Program-made: the position numbers and the translations under genes
Shown here: in pieces, positions 51,272 to 64,000 of the stretch
How the letters are laid out: the number at the start of each line of letters is the position of its first letter
How positions within the stretch are numbered: position 1 is the stretch's first letter
From: Cordia subcordata
Taxonomy: Eukaryota; Streptophyta; Magnoliopsida; Boraginales; Cordiaceae
Reading direction: 5' to 3'
Length of the DNA: 64,000 nucleotides
Assembly: GCA_028554755.1 (NCBI GenBank)
Contig: JAPTOF010000001.1
Coordinates: 5,748,501-5,812,500 of the forward strand
The notes under the pieces: model-generated
Told to the model about the DNA's origin: nothing
The model's input: only the letters and a program-made list of their open reading frames with translations
Database searches by the model: none

Positions 51272-52964
51272 AAAAAAATTGAAATTTATTTATATATTTA
51301 AATAGAAATTACTGTTAAAATAGTATTCTAACTATCATGCCATTAAAAGAAAAAAAAAAGAGTACAAATTTAGGGAACTGGGTTTTTTTTTTTAAAAAAA
51401 AATTTTGTTCTTTGAAAGAAAAAAAAACGTTTTTATTAGTTCAACTTGCTAAATACTAATCATGGCAGCATAAGAAAAAACATTGCTTTTGCTAAAAGTC
51501 AAGAAACCACTTGAAAACTGAAAAGATAGACGTGGACATGAAATGGCTCTCTTGCCATACCAAAACGTATACTCTTCTTTCGGAGGCCAAAAAAACAGCA
51601 ATTAAGTGTCAATTATTTGGTAGTTAAGCAGCTAAAGGAACCGGCAAAAAAAAAAAAATTGAACAGATTTGGATTAGACAAAATGATGATGGCGTCAGTT
51701 GTATCAAATAGTTAACAGTAATTGCATCGTGTTTTTCTCTTTTGCAAATTGCAACGTGCTTATTAAGGCATCCTTTCAAAAGTTTTTCTTCCTCTTATTA
51801 TCCTGAAGTTATACGAATATAAATATATAACTTTTATAAATTATGTGAGTTTTAATGTAATATATGAGTTTTTGAACACACATAACTTAAATTTGTAAAA
51901 AAAATATTGTTATATTTGTATTGACATGCAAATATACAGAAATGTAAAATCTCGAGTCGTGTCATACCAGACCAACACAAAATTCTATTAACGAGTAACA
52001 AATAATGTGAGCTTTTTGAAAAAGAAAAAAGAAATGTTTGGTCCATATTCCATAGTACACCCTTGATCTAAAAGTTACATGTTTCATTTAGTGGTGCGTC
52101 TTCGAAATTCTTCTTGCTTCATTTACGAGCCAAGTCATTTTATGGTTTTACGTGTCTCAAATTTTCATGCCCATCACGATTAGAATTTTTTTTTACACCT
52201 TTAATTCTCGTCTTTATCCGAAATTTGAACTTATATCAATACTTTCAAAAGTGTAGTTTTAATTTTTTGATAAGTCGCTATCTCCCCACCTTTGTGGGGC
52301 TAATCTTCTAAAAGACAGCATAATTTAGCAAATAAAATCAATCCCTAAAAAAAGTAAAAAGAAAAAGACATTTAAGAACGTGAGCTTCATGCTCTTGTGA
52401 GATTCATTCTCTCTCAAGTGCCGTGAGTTTTGAAGATATTCATATCCATTTGCACTGTTTCTAGGTGTTGGTGTTGAAAAGACCCAAAAAAAAAAGGAAA
52501 AAAAGAAAAAAAAAAAAGGAAGAAAAATGTGTTGTTGTTGTTGTTGACAGCAGTATCATCACTTTCAATTCTTGAATATAGAGAGGGCTTTTTTTGGAGA
52601 GATCTGTTTAATATCCAAAAATTGTTAAGTAATAATCGGACACATGGGGAAGAATTTTCAGTACAGAGAGGGCCCTTGGCATGCATTTATCTACCCGTTG
52701 ATCAGTACAAAGCGCGAAGGTTCGCATATGAAACACGTTTGATCAGTACAAAACCTTAAGGTTCAGATACAGCATCCTTGTTCAGTGAGATTGTTGTACT
52801 GATGGAAACTTTGTTGCTGGTAATCTTTGATAAGGACAATCCATGGTCAACCGACAACCAGCAAACAAATACAAATGGGATTGGTCTTTCATTCGGCATC
52901 GTTTCCTGTCACCCCCTCACAGAACAAAGCCAAAAAAATCACGTGAACTCCATTTCTTTGAGAA
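51272..52964. other. Intergenic DNA downstream of CCD4
   Basis: The first part should hold the CCD4 3' UTR. The remainder is AT-rich with A-runs and a GTT run at 52526-52545. Short open frames (52114-52311, 52529-52759, 52778-52969) have no recognised domain. I see no gene. Confidence 0.6.
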
Positions 52965-53247
52965 AATGAGTTAAATATTCTTAAAAAAAAAAAAAAAAAC
53001 CAAAATACCATCTTTTTTAAACTAATGAATAAAACGACACAAAACTCGACTTCGAATTTTCAAAACTCGAAAATTACAATCTTCCAATTTTAAAAACTCG
53101 AAAATCTCTTCTGATTTTTTGATCTGCTTTTCAAAAGGAAAAAGAATTTCAATATTTGAGTTTTGCAATTTGTAATATTTTATGCGTTAGTTTTAAAAAC
53201 ATGGCATTTTGATTTTTTTTTTTTTTTAAATGGGCATTTAACTCATT
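52965..53247. mobile_element. Short foldback element (MITE) with inverted arms of about 75 bp
   Basis: The left arm reads ATGAGTTAAAT, then an A-run, CCAAAATACCAT, and AAACTAATG. The inverse complement of the right arm reads ATGAGTTAAAT, CCCATTTAAAAAA, TCAAAATGCCAT, and AAACTAACG. The middle carries several AAAACTCGAA-type repeats. The A-rich arms with a GxCAAAATxCCAT block resemble the other TIR elements in this window in style, though not clearly in family. No exact target-site duplication was found. Confidence 0.6.
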
Positions 53248-53696
53248 CTTTCCATCCCTTTATCAAAGGGCAGAAGATTGGGTGGGGCAGTTGGAAGAAT
53301 TTTCATACAAATCCTGTGTAATCAATCAATGGGCTGCTGTAGAATAGGGGCCACTGGAGGTATATTCGATGTTAGCATGTACATGAAGCCAAACCCTTTC
53401 ACCATTCTTTAACAACTGGGCTGATTGCTTCCCAAAAAGTTAGATCAATCTAAACCATGTTTCGTTTGTTTCCGGCTCAAACAGCTTCGACCAATACAAA
53501 GTAGCCACACAGCTTAGGTTGATGACATTGCAGTCAGCAGACATAGTAGCTCACAGTAAACACAATAACTTTGGTCGATGAAATGACAAAATTGGCTATA
53601 AGATTTAAATTTGAAAGTGAAAATTGAACTGACTTCTGCAGAAGAAGTCTGCATTAAGATTGTGAGGTGAAAATCGATTCTGTGAGTAGCATTTAG
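53248..53696. other. 3' flank of the WAT1-type gene
   Basis: This stretch lies downstream of the stop codon of the minus-strand transporter gene and probably includes its 3' UTR. I see no open frame or RNA gene. Confidence 0.5.
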
Positions 53697-56600
53697 TCAA
53701 TCCCTGATCTTTGGCGTTGAGGCAGATGGACCAGAGAACATATATCCTATTGGATAGGGGGCCTCGTCAAACGATGAATCATTGCGGATGAGAGGCTCCG
53801 AAGGCTGGGACGCACGTGAAATTGTCGCCATGGCTCGTCTTTCTCGGTATGATGCCCAAGTAACCACATAAAGCCCAACTATGATTAAGAGTCCACCCAA
53901 GACGCTGTTCCCACAAAAGATTTACAAGTAGAATTAGCAACAAAATCCCCATGAGACACAAATTTTCTTTTTCTTCTTTCTTTTGCGCAAGCAAAACTTG
54001 TGAAGTGAAATAAAAAGACAGTAAAAAGAGATGTGAATTGGAATTTAAAAACAGCATTATCATCAAATTTGATCAGAAAAGATAGATTTGAAAGAGTAAA
54101 AGAAAACAAATTTGGAGACTCACCTTCCCAAATAGATAGAGCTCCCGAGGAATATTCTTGACAGGAATGCTGATGCCGCAGGCTGAAGTGGATTATAGAG
54201 AGCCACTAAAGCAGGGCCAAGTATCTTGTTGCACCATGTCAAAAGCCCATAATTGAGAGCAGATGAAATGATCCCCTGCACGAAATAGTAATCAGCATGG
54301 CCATATAATGTCTCATCCATGTTTTGAGTCAATTGCAAATGCTTCTTGGACTATTATGAGTACAATTCCAAACAACTACAAAAACTCCAGATGTTGAGCT
54401 TGCATCTCGAATTTCAAGATTCCTAGAAACTCAGAGACAGAGAGAAACTGAAATAAGAAAGTTATACCCAGTGGGCAAGGCTCCTGCACAAAGCAATTTG
54501 GTCAAACACTATAAGATAGCCAGAAGCTTTTTCTTTGACCATTTTTAAAAATTATACAACTCATGGAATAACACTTGGCTCAGTTTTGTTTATGTGTACA
54601 TGTTATAGAAGTGCAATAAGAATTATACTGAATGATATAATAAACATCAATTATAACAGGTTCTCATGTTGGGGTCAATCACACTGGTGAGTTGGTGTCT
54701 TAACAGCGGTCAATTCAGTTTATACAGGTCGTTCATTTTCTGTGTAACATTGACAAAATCTTGACCCTTAACTACCTGACTGTTATGACTTCACTTGGCT
54801 ACTTACAGGTTGGACCAAATCAAGCAGATGATATGCCCTAGATGAACTCAACTTGTTTATTAGTCATGCCAACAGGTCACCCAATACATATTATATGGTA
54901 GACGGGCATCTTATTAGAGTTTTTCTGTTCCAGGCAGCACAGGTTAGATCTATTGACCAAAACTGGAGGCAAAGGAACCTCCATAGCTTTTAAAACACAA
55001 TCCTTTCAACGTAAGAACTCAATATAAAACTTAAACCATTTCTTGACTTCAACTGCTAGCATATTTGACCCCTCAATATCATATCACTTGAAAACCTATC
55101 ATATTGGATTTTTACATATTATTGTAATGTTTCAAAACAGTAGTACTAGTAGTCCCTGTTACCATTTGAGAACACTTGCAATATAGGGGGTAACTCTGGA
55201 AGTGAACTAGTCCCTCGAGAACAACACATAGAAAATGAATCTTCAAAGAAATTGGAAGTTTCAAATTGCATATCAATTTTGACATGTGGCAAGTAAAATT
55301 GACAAAGAGTAAACGAGAATAAAACTGATGAGAAACTCACGGCATAGCACACCGCCAAAATCTCAGAGTGTGTCAGATTCCAGTCTGTTGACTCAATGGT
55401 GGTAAGGGATGCTGATATTACCATAAGCAATGCACCAAATAGGTATGAAAATGATGTCACTGATATACTTGCAGGATATCTTACTAGAAGTGGAGCCTGA
55501 GAGAAAGTTCAAAAGAACATCAAGCTCTATATGTCCAATTTATTTTCAATATAAGCGGCACAATAGAACAACCATCACTCAGCCTAAATGCTTAATCAAC
55601 GAATGGGTAAGCAGAACTAAGTTTAAAAATTAATAAACCATATATGAAGTAACACTTGCCCCACTTATCTTACTCTCTTACATAAATAATTCACATGAAT
55701 TAGCAAGGAAAAGTACAAAGGAAACTAAAGAACAATAAAGGAAACTTCAGAAGGAAATTAGGGCCTCATTTGCCTTAAGCTTTAAGATGTGAAAAGATCC
55801 TCACAAGCCAGTTTTCAGGAGATTGATTTTGTATTGAAGAACAAGATAGACTTTGCTGTTTAATGGAATTAATAACTTATGGTCCAAAAGACCACAAGCG
55901 GAGCATTGATGAAATTTGCCAAGACAAATTCAGTAATACAAAGAAGCAATACAGAATTCTGTAGAACTTAGGGTCTAAAAGCAAGGAAAAGGAAAGCACC
56001 AGATCTGATCTCACAGCAAAGCACTTTGCTAGCTAATTTATCCATTTAGTTATCTCACTTCTCTTCTTTTAGTGCTTCTCTCCTTTTTTCAATGGAATGG
56101 AGGAAGCCCTTCTCTAGACCACCATATTCTACATTTTGGGTAATTAACTAATGATAGGATTCTAAAAGTCATAAAAAGTAACAACTCCCAGAATAAAGCA
56201 ATAATAGAGGTGTAATTTCTAGAAGGCCTCACATACAGACATCCATGAGGTTCTCATCAGACAGGTAGACATCTTGCTGTAATACATAGTGAATGAATGC
56301 TTTTGTACCTGAATGGCTAAATATGCTGCCATGCACATACAGTTTCCTATTAAGCATATGACACCGAGGTGCCAGGTATCAAGTCCCAGATCCAGGAAAT
56401 TGGACATTAACCATCCAGGAGGCTCTGGCTGACCCTTTGTAGTTATCTCAGTCATTGCTGGAAATTCTGATTCAGTATATCCAAAAACAGCAGGACCACG
56501 GAATAAAGCCATTAAAATGGCGCCAGAAACACAAATAAGGGCACCTCCAACTTTTGCTTGACCTTCAGTCTTAAGCAAATTTACTCTTTCTATACTGCAT

Positions 56601-58279
56601 AAACAATGGATAACATTTGAAATTGAAAAAACAACCTCAATATAGTAGAATGAGAGGGGGAAAAAAATAAAGGATATGAAACTAAACAGGTTGAAGTTAA
56701 TCAAGCACCTCTAATGTGCATGTCTGCAAACAAGCACACACACACAAAATGAGAGAGACAGAGAGACAAAAATTAGGGTATGAATCAGACTAACTGACCC
56801 CATCATCACAGCAAACACAAATGTAAATACTGGAATTGCAGGCTGTATGGCTGCAGCATAAGTCGGATTTGTGTAGCCAAGACCCAAAAGAAACAAAAGT
56901 TGGTTCCCAAAAACCCTGATTCAGTAGCAAGAAATTGGAGATAAGACTCTAGTTGGTTGCGAAATGATATCAGCACAATATGAATATAGACCATAAGAAG
57001 CTCAATTAAACAGTCTTTGGACATACAAACTCACCCTGTTAATCCAAGAAAGAAAAAGGAAAGCAGGAAGCGTCTATTCAATGGAGGTCGCACCCTTCTG
57101 CATTTTACAAATGAGAAACAAGAAATGCTTTATGATGCAATATTCATGTAACCATATATGATACAAGTAATTTCTGAAATGCATATGGTAAGTATAATTT
57201 GTTCAATCGAGTTTCATGATTTAGAAATAATTCCCCTACATGTTACAGGTACAAGTAAGAGAGAATGCCGCTAAAAAGCAATTTTTGCAGCTTCTAAGGA
57301 TGAAAACCTTAACAAATGGCCCACTAGGACCAACAGCAATTGCTGATGAGTATGTAGCACAGTTATGCTTTGTATCTACATCTAGATATTGTGCAAAAGA
57401 GTGTGTCAGGTAATCCGGCTTTGCAAAGTGAGAAGAATCTCAACCCAACTTGGATATATTTCCAAATTCCAAGCATACACCGTAAAACCTGAAAAAGAAG
57501 GTAAAGGGCATCTGCTATACAAGCTCATGCTATGTGCAGGGTCTAGGACAGGACGGTCCAACCCACTTTGGCGTTTTTATGCATTGCCTCAATTTATTTT
57601 CACGACCCACACAAGCGGACTTGAAGTTACATGGCAATAAGATTTACCATTGCGCCTAGCCTCCGCTTCAACATGAAAGAATCCTATACAGTCAAAACTT
57701 TTACACCCAATAGAGCTATCTATCAAAAAGCATTTCGACAAATCACATACCCAGACACACACATAGGACTACATAGACACCTATACATACATGTCAATCA
57801 ATCTATCTATCTATCTATCTATCTATATATATACTTACACATATATTGCCAATATAGCATACTCATGTGACACATAATAATACGGGAGCAATTTCACAAG
57901 TCAGTTATCACATACCTTAATTAACAATTCTGTTAACTATTTTAGGCCAGTCGACTACACTTAATCGAATTCCGAATTCAACAAACACTACAAGAATCAC
58001 ATGTATAAAAACAAAGAGGGGAAATAGAATTGAGTTAAGTAGGAAGTACTTTTCTTTAAAATACGCGACGGGGGCGAGGATGGAGAGGGCGAGGAGGTCG
58101 CGGAAGACGCAGAAGACGATCTGATTAACACCCACGTCCAGAGCCACTTTAGTAATCACATGGTAGCCTCCATTGATGAGCTGCACCAACGCCATTGCAG
58201 CATGTGCTCTTCTCGCTTCCCCTCCATTACTTCCACCATTACCACCACCACCTCCTCCTCCTCCTGCTGATGCCGCCAT
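53697..58279 (-). CDS. WAT1-related (EamA/DMT) transporter, 7 exons, 403 residues
   Basis: This is a plant drug/metabolite transporter of the WAT1 (Walls Are Thin 1) family with two EamA repeats and about ten membrane helices. The best studied relative, WAT1, is a tonoplast auxin exporter; the substrate of this one is unknown. Exons in transcript order: 58050-58279, 57035-57097, 56799-56915, 56309-56594, 55341-55496, 54124-54275, 53697-53904. All introns are GT/AG; the sum is 1212 nt. Landmarks: [20 protein letters not shown] (helix 1), [123 protein letters not shown] and [15 protein letters not shown]. The N-terminus has a Gly-rich stretch encoded by a GGN repeat. Wording and Gly-rich start recall the At4g19185/At5g45370 subgroup, but that placement is from memory. 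No defect is seen. Confidence 0.93.
57800..57828. repeat. CTAT tetranucleotide microsatellite in intron 1 of the WAT1-type gene
   Basis: Six to seven CTAT units run into a short TATATA tract. It lies between exon 1 and exon 2 of the transporter gene. Confidence 0.9.
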
Positions 58280-60243
58280 CTTTATCGCCTCATATCCCCT
58301 TTTTCACACCCTAACCTATGAGATATACACACATATATGTATATGTATAATCTATATTTGTTTGGTTGAATGGTTAGGTAGTAATTTTTATTGGTAGGCT
58401 TGGAGTTTAAGGTTTTGAGGTTGGTCTCAAGTTGTTTTCCTTGTGCTGCTGCAATGGTGATTTTTTGGGGATGGCATCGTTTTCCACATGTCCCATTTTT
58501 GGGTTTCTCTAATCTTCAACGTCACTACAGGGGCCTTCCAACGTGTAGATTTTTGAGAAAATTGAGTTAAATAACTCAAAATTTCCAGGTTATCCATTTC
58601 AGTTGACAGCATTTTGAAATTTTATTATGGACAATCGTGTTTTGGGATTGTCGCATTAGTTCATTTCTCCAATTTCTGTCTAATTTGCACTATTATTTAA
58701 TTTGTACATGTCTACACACGAGAATAACAATTAAAATTGGACATAAATTTGAAAATAGACTACCACACTGATGGAGTTAAAGCTAAAGAATTAAAAGGTT
58801 CAATTAAAAAGATAAAAGACTAGCGTATTATTTTATTAAAAAATTAATAAAATATTGGAGTAATTTACCTAAATTTTTTTGTTACGTCAACTCTGTCAAA
58901 TTCGTATTATCAGCTAATTAACCAATTTGAGAAGTGGAGTAATTTTCTTTTTATGGTAATGAAGTAATGTTTAATTATTATGAAATAGTTTATATTATTA
59001 TTCTTATGTGTAAAAGTTAAATATTTATATCATTATTTTTGTTAAAAATGATCTTTTTATTTTATGACAATCTCCTACTACAGTGGTTTTCTCCCAACCA
59101 TCGCGAGCTTACGTGGCAACCACCAGCAACATTCTCCTTCCTCCTCGTACGCCACCACCAACAACATAATCTAGGACCAATCAGAGTCGACTAACTAGGC
59201 CCAATATTATGTTGGGCCAAACCAATATCTGACGAATTAAACAATAGTAAAAAGTATTTAGGATCTGTTCGGATTGGCTTTTTTTTTAAGTATTTTTTTT
59301 TAACATTTTTTGAAAAATATTATTTTGAGAAATTAAAAAATTTTGGCTTCTAAAAAAGAATGCATTTGAGTTTTTTTTTTTCTTTCAAAATTTCAATTTT
59401 TTAGAAGCCAAATCAAATAGTTATTATAAATTTTATATAACTTTTTTAGGAAAAAAAATATCTTTTTCTTTAAAAAAAAACCACTCCAAACAAGCACCAA
59501 GTCTATAATATATTATGGAAACATTGTTATTTTTTACTTAAATTTTTATTACAAAACAAATATTGTTTAACACACCATCTATATGTAAATATAAAAAAGA
59601 TTCTTAATTAGCTTTGCCATCCGATATTAGAAAACAAATAAATTCATATAAAGTACAAAATCTAAAAATGCTAGCAGAAATAAAAAGGTTTAATGAACCA
59701 GGGATTGGAGACGCATTAATACTAGCAAAGATAAGCATTTACACAGGATTGCAAATTAAAAATATGAAAATATCCAAATTGCTCCAGATTATTTTTTACT
59801 ACCTTTTTTTTTTAGTAGTGTTACCGCACTTGTGAGAAGAAAGCAACTAAGATTTATAGTTTATGTCGCTTTTTGCTGAGATGTTTGAACATTTTACGAG
59901 TAAAGGAAATTTATCAGGGATATGATTATACAAATTCGCACGTAATTTAGTCATTTTATATGGCTTTGAGCTGCATATATTTATCTTTCTTATTTTACTG
60001 TTAATAATAGCCTAATAATGATGATGATGGTGATGATCACCATGATAATTGTCATGTTTGGGCTTTCTAAGTGGGTTTCACTTGAAGCATATTGGGTTAA
60101 GCACGAGCATGACAAAGTGGGCCTTGTTGTAAAATTCAACGACATGATTTTAATAAGAGGAACGCTTCAGATGTAAATCTAGTTGCATAGAACTAACTAG
60201 AGAATAAGAAAAACATGATTTTAAAATACAAATCCACATACTT
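58280..60243. other. Upstream region of the WAT1-type gene and intergenic DNA
   Basis: The first few hundred bases are the likely promoter of the minus-strand transporter. A TATATGTGTGTATATC-like stretch at about 58321-58345 could serve as a TATA region, but this is weak. The rest is AT-rich. An open frame at 59614-59835 has no recognised motif. A palindromic MITE is listed separately. Confidence 0.5.
59262..59502. repeat. Palindromic MITE-like repeat
   Basis: Left and right halves are imperfect inverse complements: TTTTGGCTTCTAAAAAA at about 59339-59356 faces TTTTTTAGAAGCCAAA at about 59396-59411, with T-rich and A-rich outer arms. It is related to the element at 29060-29295. No coding content. 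Confidence 0.55.
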
Positions 60244-60426
60244 GGGCCTTGTTCAGCAAATTTAGCTATTAGAGTAACTGATAACTGTTTAGGTAGCTAA
60301 TAGTTGTTGTATTTTAGCTGTTAGCAGATGGCTGTTTAAATAGCTGATTGAACAAAATGTGTTCGATAAAATTAGCTATTAGATTAGCTGATGAATGTTA
60401 AATAACGTAAAAGAACATTGATATCA

Positions 60427-60457
<31 letters not shown>

Positions 60458-61004
60458 GTTATTATGATAATTGTAATTACTATTACTATTATAGGAATAA
60501 GATAATATATTTCATAATTAGATATTTATTTTCATAATCATATTTTGATATTAAACTATAACTAATTTTTTGATAAAACATTTATATCAATATTACAAAG
60601 ATTAATTTTAATAGATTCAAAATTATTTTGTAAAAAAAAAAAGGTACTAATAAAACTTATGCTTTTAGGAATGTTGATTATATAGAAATTGAAATTCATT
60701 TTTATCTTATTTCTTATTTATATTTGTGAAAGAAAAGGTAAAAATATAGAGAGAAATTGGAGAAATAATAGAAAAATAAAAAATACAAAAAGGGTAGAAT
60801 TGCTCCAAAAAAATATGAAAAGCTAAAAGCTACCTGAAATGTTAAAATTTTTAGCTTTTGAGAAATACTAGTTGAAACGCTAAAAGTTATATAAAAAGTT
60901 ACTTGAAATGCTAGTTTACCAAACAGTAATAATTTAACAAAATAGTGTTTTGATCAATCAAAACGCTAAAAGCTACTTGAAAATGTTATTGTCGAATACG
61001 CACT
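60244..61004. mobile_element. Non-autonomous hAT-like/MITE repeat, copy 2
   Basis: This is the second copy of the element at 24948-25709, in the same orientation. The left end is GGGCCTTGTTCAGCAA and the right end read inward is AGTGCGTATTCGACAA. A TTA microsatellite at 60428-60458 has expanded inside it. Internal phrases 'aataagataatatatttcataattagata' match copy 1. No coding capacity. Confidence 0.65.
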
Positions 61005-64000
61005 TAGAGACACGTATCTAGATTTTGCATATAGTTTGGTCAAAGTAAGTTCCCTAATTCCCTCTAAAGTCAAACTCGTTATCAAAACCCAAATGTCATA
61101 ATGATATTTTAGTTGGCACAATAATTAACTTTCAAAAGAATAATTATTTCGTAGTGTTTACACTTTGTTGTAGCTCATATTATATTACTTGATGGAGAGG
61201 AATTTTTTATCAGCCTCTTTTGGTAATAATTATTGCGGCTTGAGCTTTTCATATATAATTTTTAATATTTTTAAATATGTCTATTGCTAAAATATCTTTA
61301 ATACGAAAAAATTAATTTATTTTTCCACTTTCCACTAATTAAATAAATTATTCTTTCTACAGAAGAACAGATATAATGCAACTCTTCAAACTGTCCTCCA
61401 TCGAGAATATTCTGGCTTTTAAGTGACTGAGTTTCCATCAGTTTTGGTTACACAGTTTATAGATAAAAGAAGAAAGCAAGTTTATATGTATATGCTTGCA
61501 ACTTCACTCAAATAGCAAACATTTTGATGCCTTTTGCTAGAATTAGAATAAGCTGTCTGTTGCTAGTTGCAGTACTTCGATTCTTGTGACTTCAGCTTAT
61601 TCCTTGTCGATTACATAAAGTATTACTCCTCACCGAAAGAGTGAATCACGATAAAGTTTTGCCTTTCATTGAATAAATTGCTAAATTAAAACGAAGAAGT
61701 TAAGATCTTAGTTCATGTGAAGGAATCGTATTAGATTCTCATTGTATGAAAAAATTGTGAAGTAAAGTTCAAGTCCGCATATCTAATCCGGTCAATAAAA
61801 TAAAGTATGATTAGGAAATTATAATCCATTTAACTTATTCTATTTGATTAATTATTGATCAAAGGGTAAGGATTCCTTCCTTTTCTTTTTCCTATTTTCT
61901 ACCTGAGGTGTATCATAAGTTATCATATTTGGTCCTTGAAAATCATATTGTTGTATAATTTTAACAAGTTTAGGTGAATATCATAGTTAGCAAATCTAAT
62001 AGGGAAATTTACAGGCACAAAAACACGAATAGTCTGACCATTTATGTAAAATAAAAATGATTTAATCATAAAAAGAAAATTAAAAACAAGGTTTTTTTTT
62101 TTCTGCAATCACTTATCCTAGCCTCCCCGAGACAAGATCAAGTGCATAATTAGAGAATCAAATCAGGTCATTACGTGTTTCTACTGCTTTACGTGTATGC
62201 GTATATTCTTATCCCGATCAAAAAGAATGAGAAAACCCACGTCCAAGATCTCTGCAGTGATTGGTTGAAGGGTGTCAAAGTGTGATCACAGGATCTCCAT
62301 TTCTGCACATCAGGGGCAATGAAATGTAGGAGTTTGTTTTTTCAATCTCTGCTAGGGTTGCTCACGCTTACGTGAGAATAAGAGTTTGTGCGCATGCTTT
62401 GGTGAGCATATTTAAAAAAAAAAAAAAAAAAAAAAAAGAAATGGCCAGACACCCTAGATTTTCTATACACCTAATCATACCAAATATCATATATTTCTTC
62501 CACTTTCAACAACCTAAGAGCTGGATTTTTTTTCTTTTTTTTGGCTTTTATTCTCGTCTCTTTGTGTATCAATAAAACAAAGCAAAACCAAACGATCATT
62601 ATCTACCTTAGGCATCATTATAGCAACCCCAAGAATTTTATGTCCATTAATTATCATTTCAACTAGCTACATGCGCCTTTAAAAAATTTCGGATGAGATT
62701 ATACAAAAATATCGTAGGATCAGTGGTGACTACAATCCCAATTAATTCAATATACTTAGTCCGGTCATGATTTCAACAATAATAACTGCCCTTTGCCTTT
62801 TTCTCTCCGCCTTTTTTTTTTTTTTTCTCTCACTCTATTATCTTGGCATTTTATATTATTCTCACACTTTCGAGTGGGTTTGCAACTAAAACAAAGAATC
62901 AAACACACAAGCACACGCGTGCTCTCTTTTGTGGGATCTTTTCTGTCTGCAAATCTTAAACCTGACCTTTGCAATGCTTACATGTCATTCTTCATTCTCC
63001 ACATCATCCCACTTGCACCATCTTCTTTTTTTTTTTTTTTTTTTTCTTTTTTTGTGATCTCTCAAAATAGATAGTGGTGGCATCGTTTGGTACCCATCAC
63101 ATGGGCGTGTTATCACAAAAGCAGGTATTGAGCATCTAGCCATGGCAGCTAGCAGCAAAGCCTAGCTATGCATATAGATTTGCAGAAATCTTTTTTTCCT
63201 TCTTTTCATTCAAGATTTTGCAGTGGGAAAAAAAACATGGGATATATATGAATATGATGGAAAAAATCAACTTTCTGAGTAGATCTCTGATGTGTTGATC
63301 ATCATCATCAATAGTGGCTCCTCATGCTATTACTGATGATGAGAAGATTTCCATAATTGGTTAGACCGATATGACAACATTGGTGTCATTTCTCGAAAGA
63401 ACACACTCATTACTTGTTGAGGAGGCATTTTTTTCCCATTTTCGCATACACTTGTCGATTCACCATGCATTTATACCAATGGGTGAAATGAATCATTTAA
63501 TAAACTAAAGTTTCCGTATTGGAAAATAATTTTCGTATTTGACAATACGATGTTTACCAACTTGAAGGACTAGTGTGGTGATTTTGTTCATTGGATTTGG
63601 ATGCTCCTATGACGATAATAATTAATAAACTTGAATTGCTTAAATAGTAGGTGTTCGGATTCAATCATTATATACAAGAACACACCTTGAAAGATTAGAG
63701 GCTTAGTTTTATTTTTGCCTTTATTTTTTTCTTAAGAAATTAATTAATTGTTGTTATCACCATCTATATATCTCCAGTAGTGACTTGAACTAGATCCGTA
63801 AGTCTCAAATAGGACGCTCTTTTGCAATACGCTACACCCTCACGTCTAATTCATTTAGGCCTGAGAGCTCCTTTATGTTGGAAAATAAAGTTTGATAGAT
63901 ACTGGAATTCGTAGAAATTAAACTGAAATTTATTGTAAATACAAAGTATGAAAGATGCCCTCATGTCTAATTCATTTAGTTCTAAGAGCTACTTTATGTT
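61005..64000. other. Intergenic DNA to the end of the window
   Basis: I find no supported gene. The stretch includes long A- or T-runs at 62410-62436, 62810-62826 and 63027-63045, and short open frames without known motifs. Near the end, a phrase 'ctcacgtctaattcatttaggcctgagagct.ctttatgtt' at about 63838 is repeated as 'ctcatgtctaattcatttagttctaagagct.ctttatgtt' at about 63959, so a direct repeat with a period of about 121 bases begins just at the window edge. Confidence 0.5.

Noticed and set aside
1..64000. tRNA, rRNA, CRISPR and bacterial-type operon features
   Set aside because: I looked for tRNA-like T-loop/box B words and found only isolated partial matches without a clover-leaf; the sequence is plant nuclear DNA, so CRISPR arrays and operons are not expected and none was seen.

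Overview
This window is nuclear DNA from a dicotyledonous plant. The evidence is many short exons with GT/AG introns, AT-rich non-coding DNA, plant-specific protein families, plant transposon types, and a decayed fragment of a plastid gene. I cannot name the species. Four genes look intact. All splice sites below were set by hand from GT/AG signals, reading phase and protein similarity, and in each gene the joined exons give a CDS length divisible by three.

Layout. From 1292 to 17009 (minus strand) lies a 23-exon GH31 alpha-glucosidase of the heteroglycan glucosidase (HGL1) type, about 1069 residues, with a possible 77-residue N-terminal extension. From about 17.47 to 23.9 kb is a tandem duplication around a cystatin-like gene. 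Both gene copies are broken, copy A carries a hAT-like insertion that copy B lacks, and a degenerate tandem repeat separates them. From 24 to 34 kb is a gene-poor stretch with two LINE 3' ends, MITE-like repeats and a 760-bp Mutator-like element (MULE) that keeps a transposase zinc-knuckle remnant. From 34453 to 39620 (plus) lies a 9-exon SirB1/transglutaminase-like gene with a TPR-like tail, probably plastid-targeted. From 40 to 48 kb is very AT-rich DNA with two related long-TIR elements, one of which carries fused pieces of a chloroplast fructose-1,6-bisphosphatase gene, plus a plastid ycf2 fragment. From 48587 to 51271 (plus) is a two-exon carotenoid cleavage dioxygenase 4 (CCD4). From 53697 to 58279 (minus) is a 7-exon WAT1-related EamA transporter. 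The rest, to 64 kb, is intergenic.

The genes do not form a pathway; this is an ordinary plant chromosome arm with unrelated neighbours. HGL1 acts on heteroglycans in starch turnover, CCD4 degrades carotenoids in plastids, the WAT1-type protein is a membrane transporter, and the SirB1-type protein has no established role that I know. The most informative part is the transposon layer: gene-fragment capture by a MULE-like element, a paralogous empty site dating a hAT insertion, and a locally decayed cystatin duplication.
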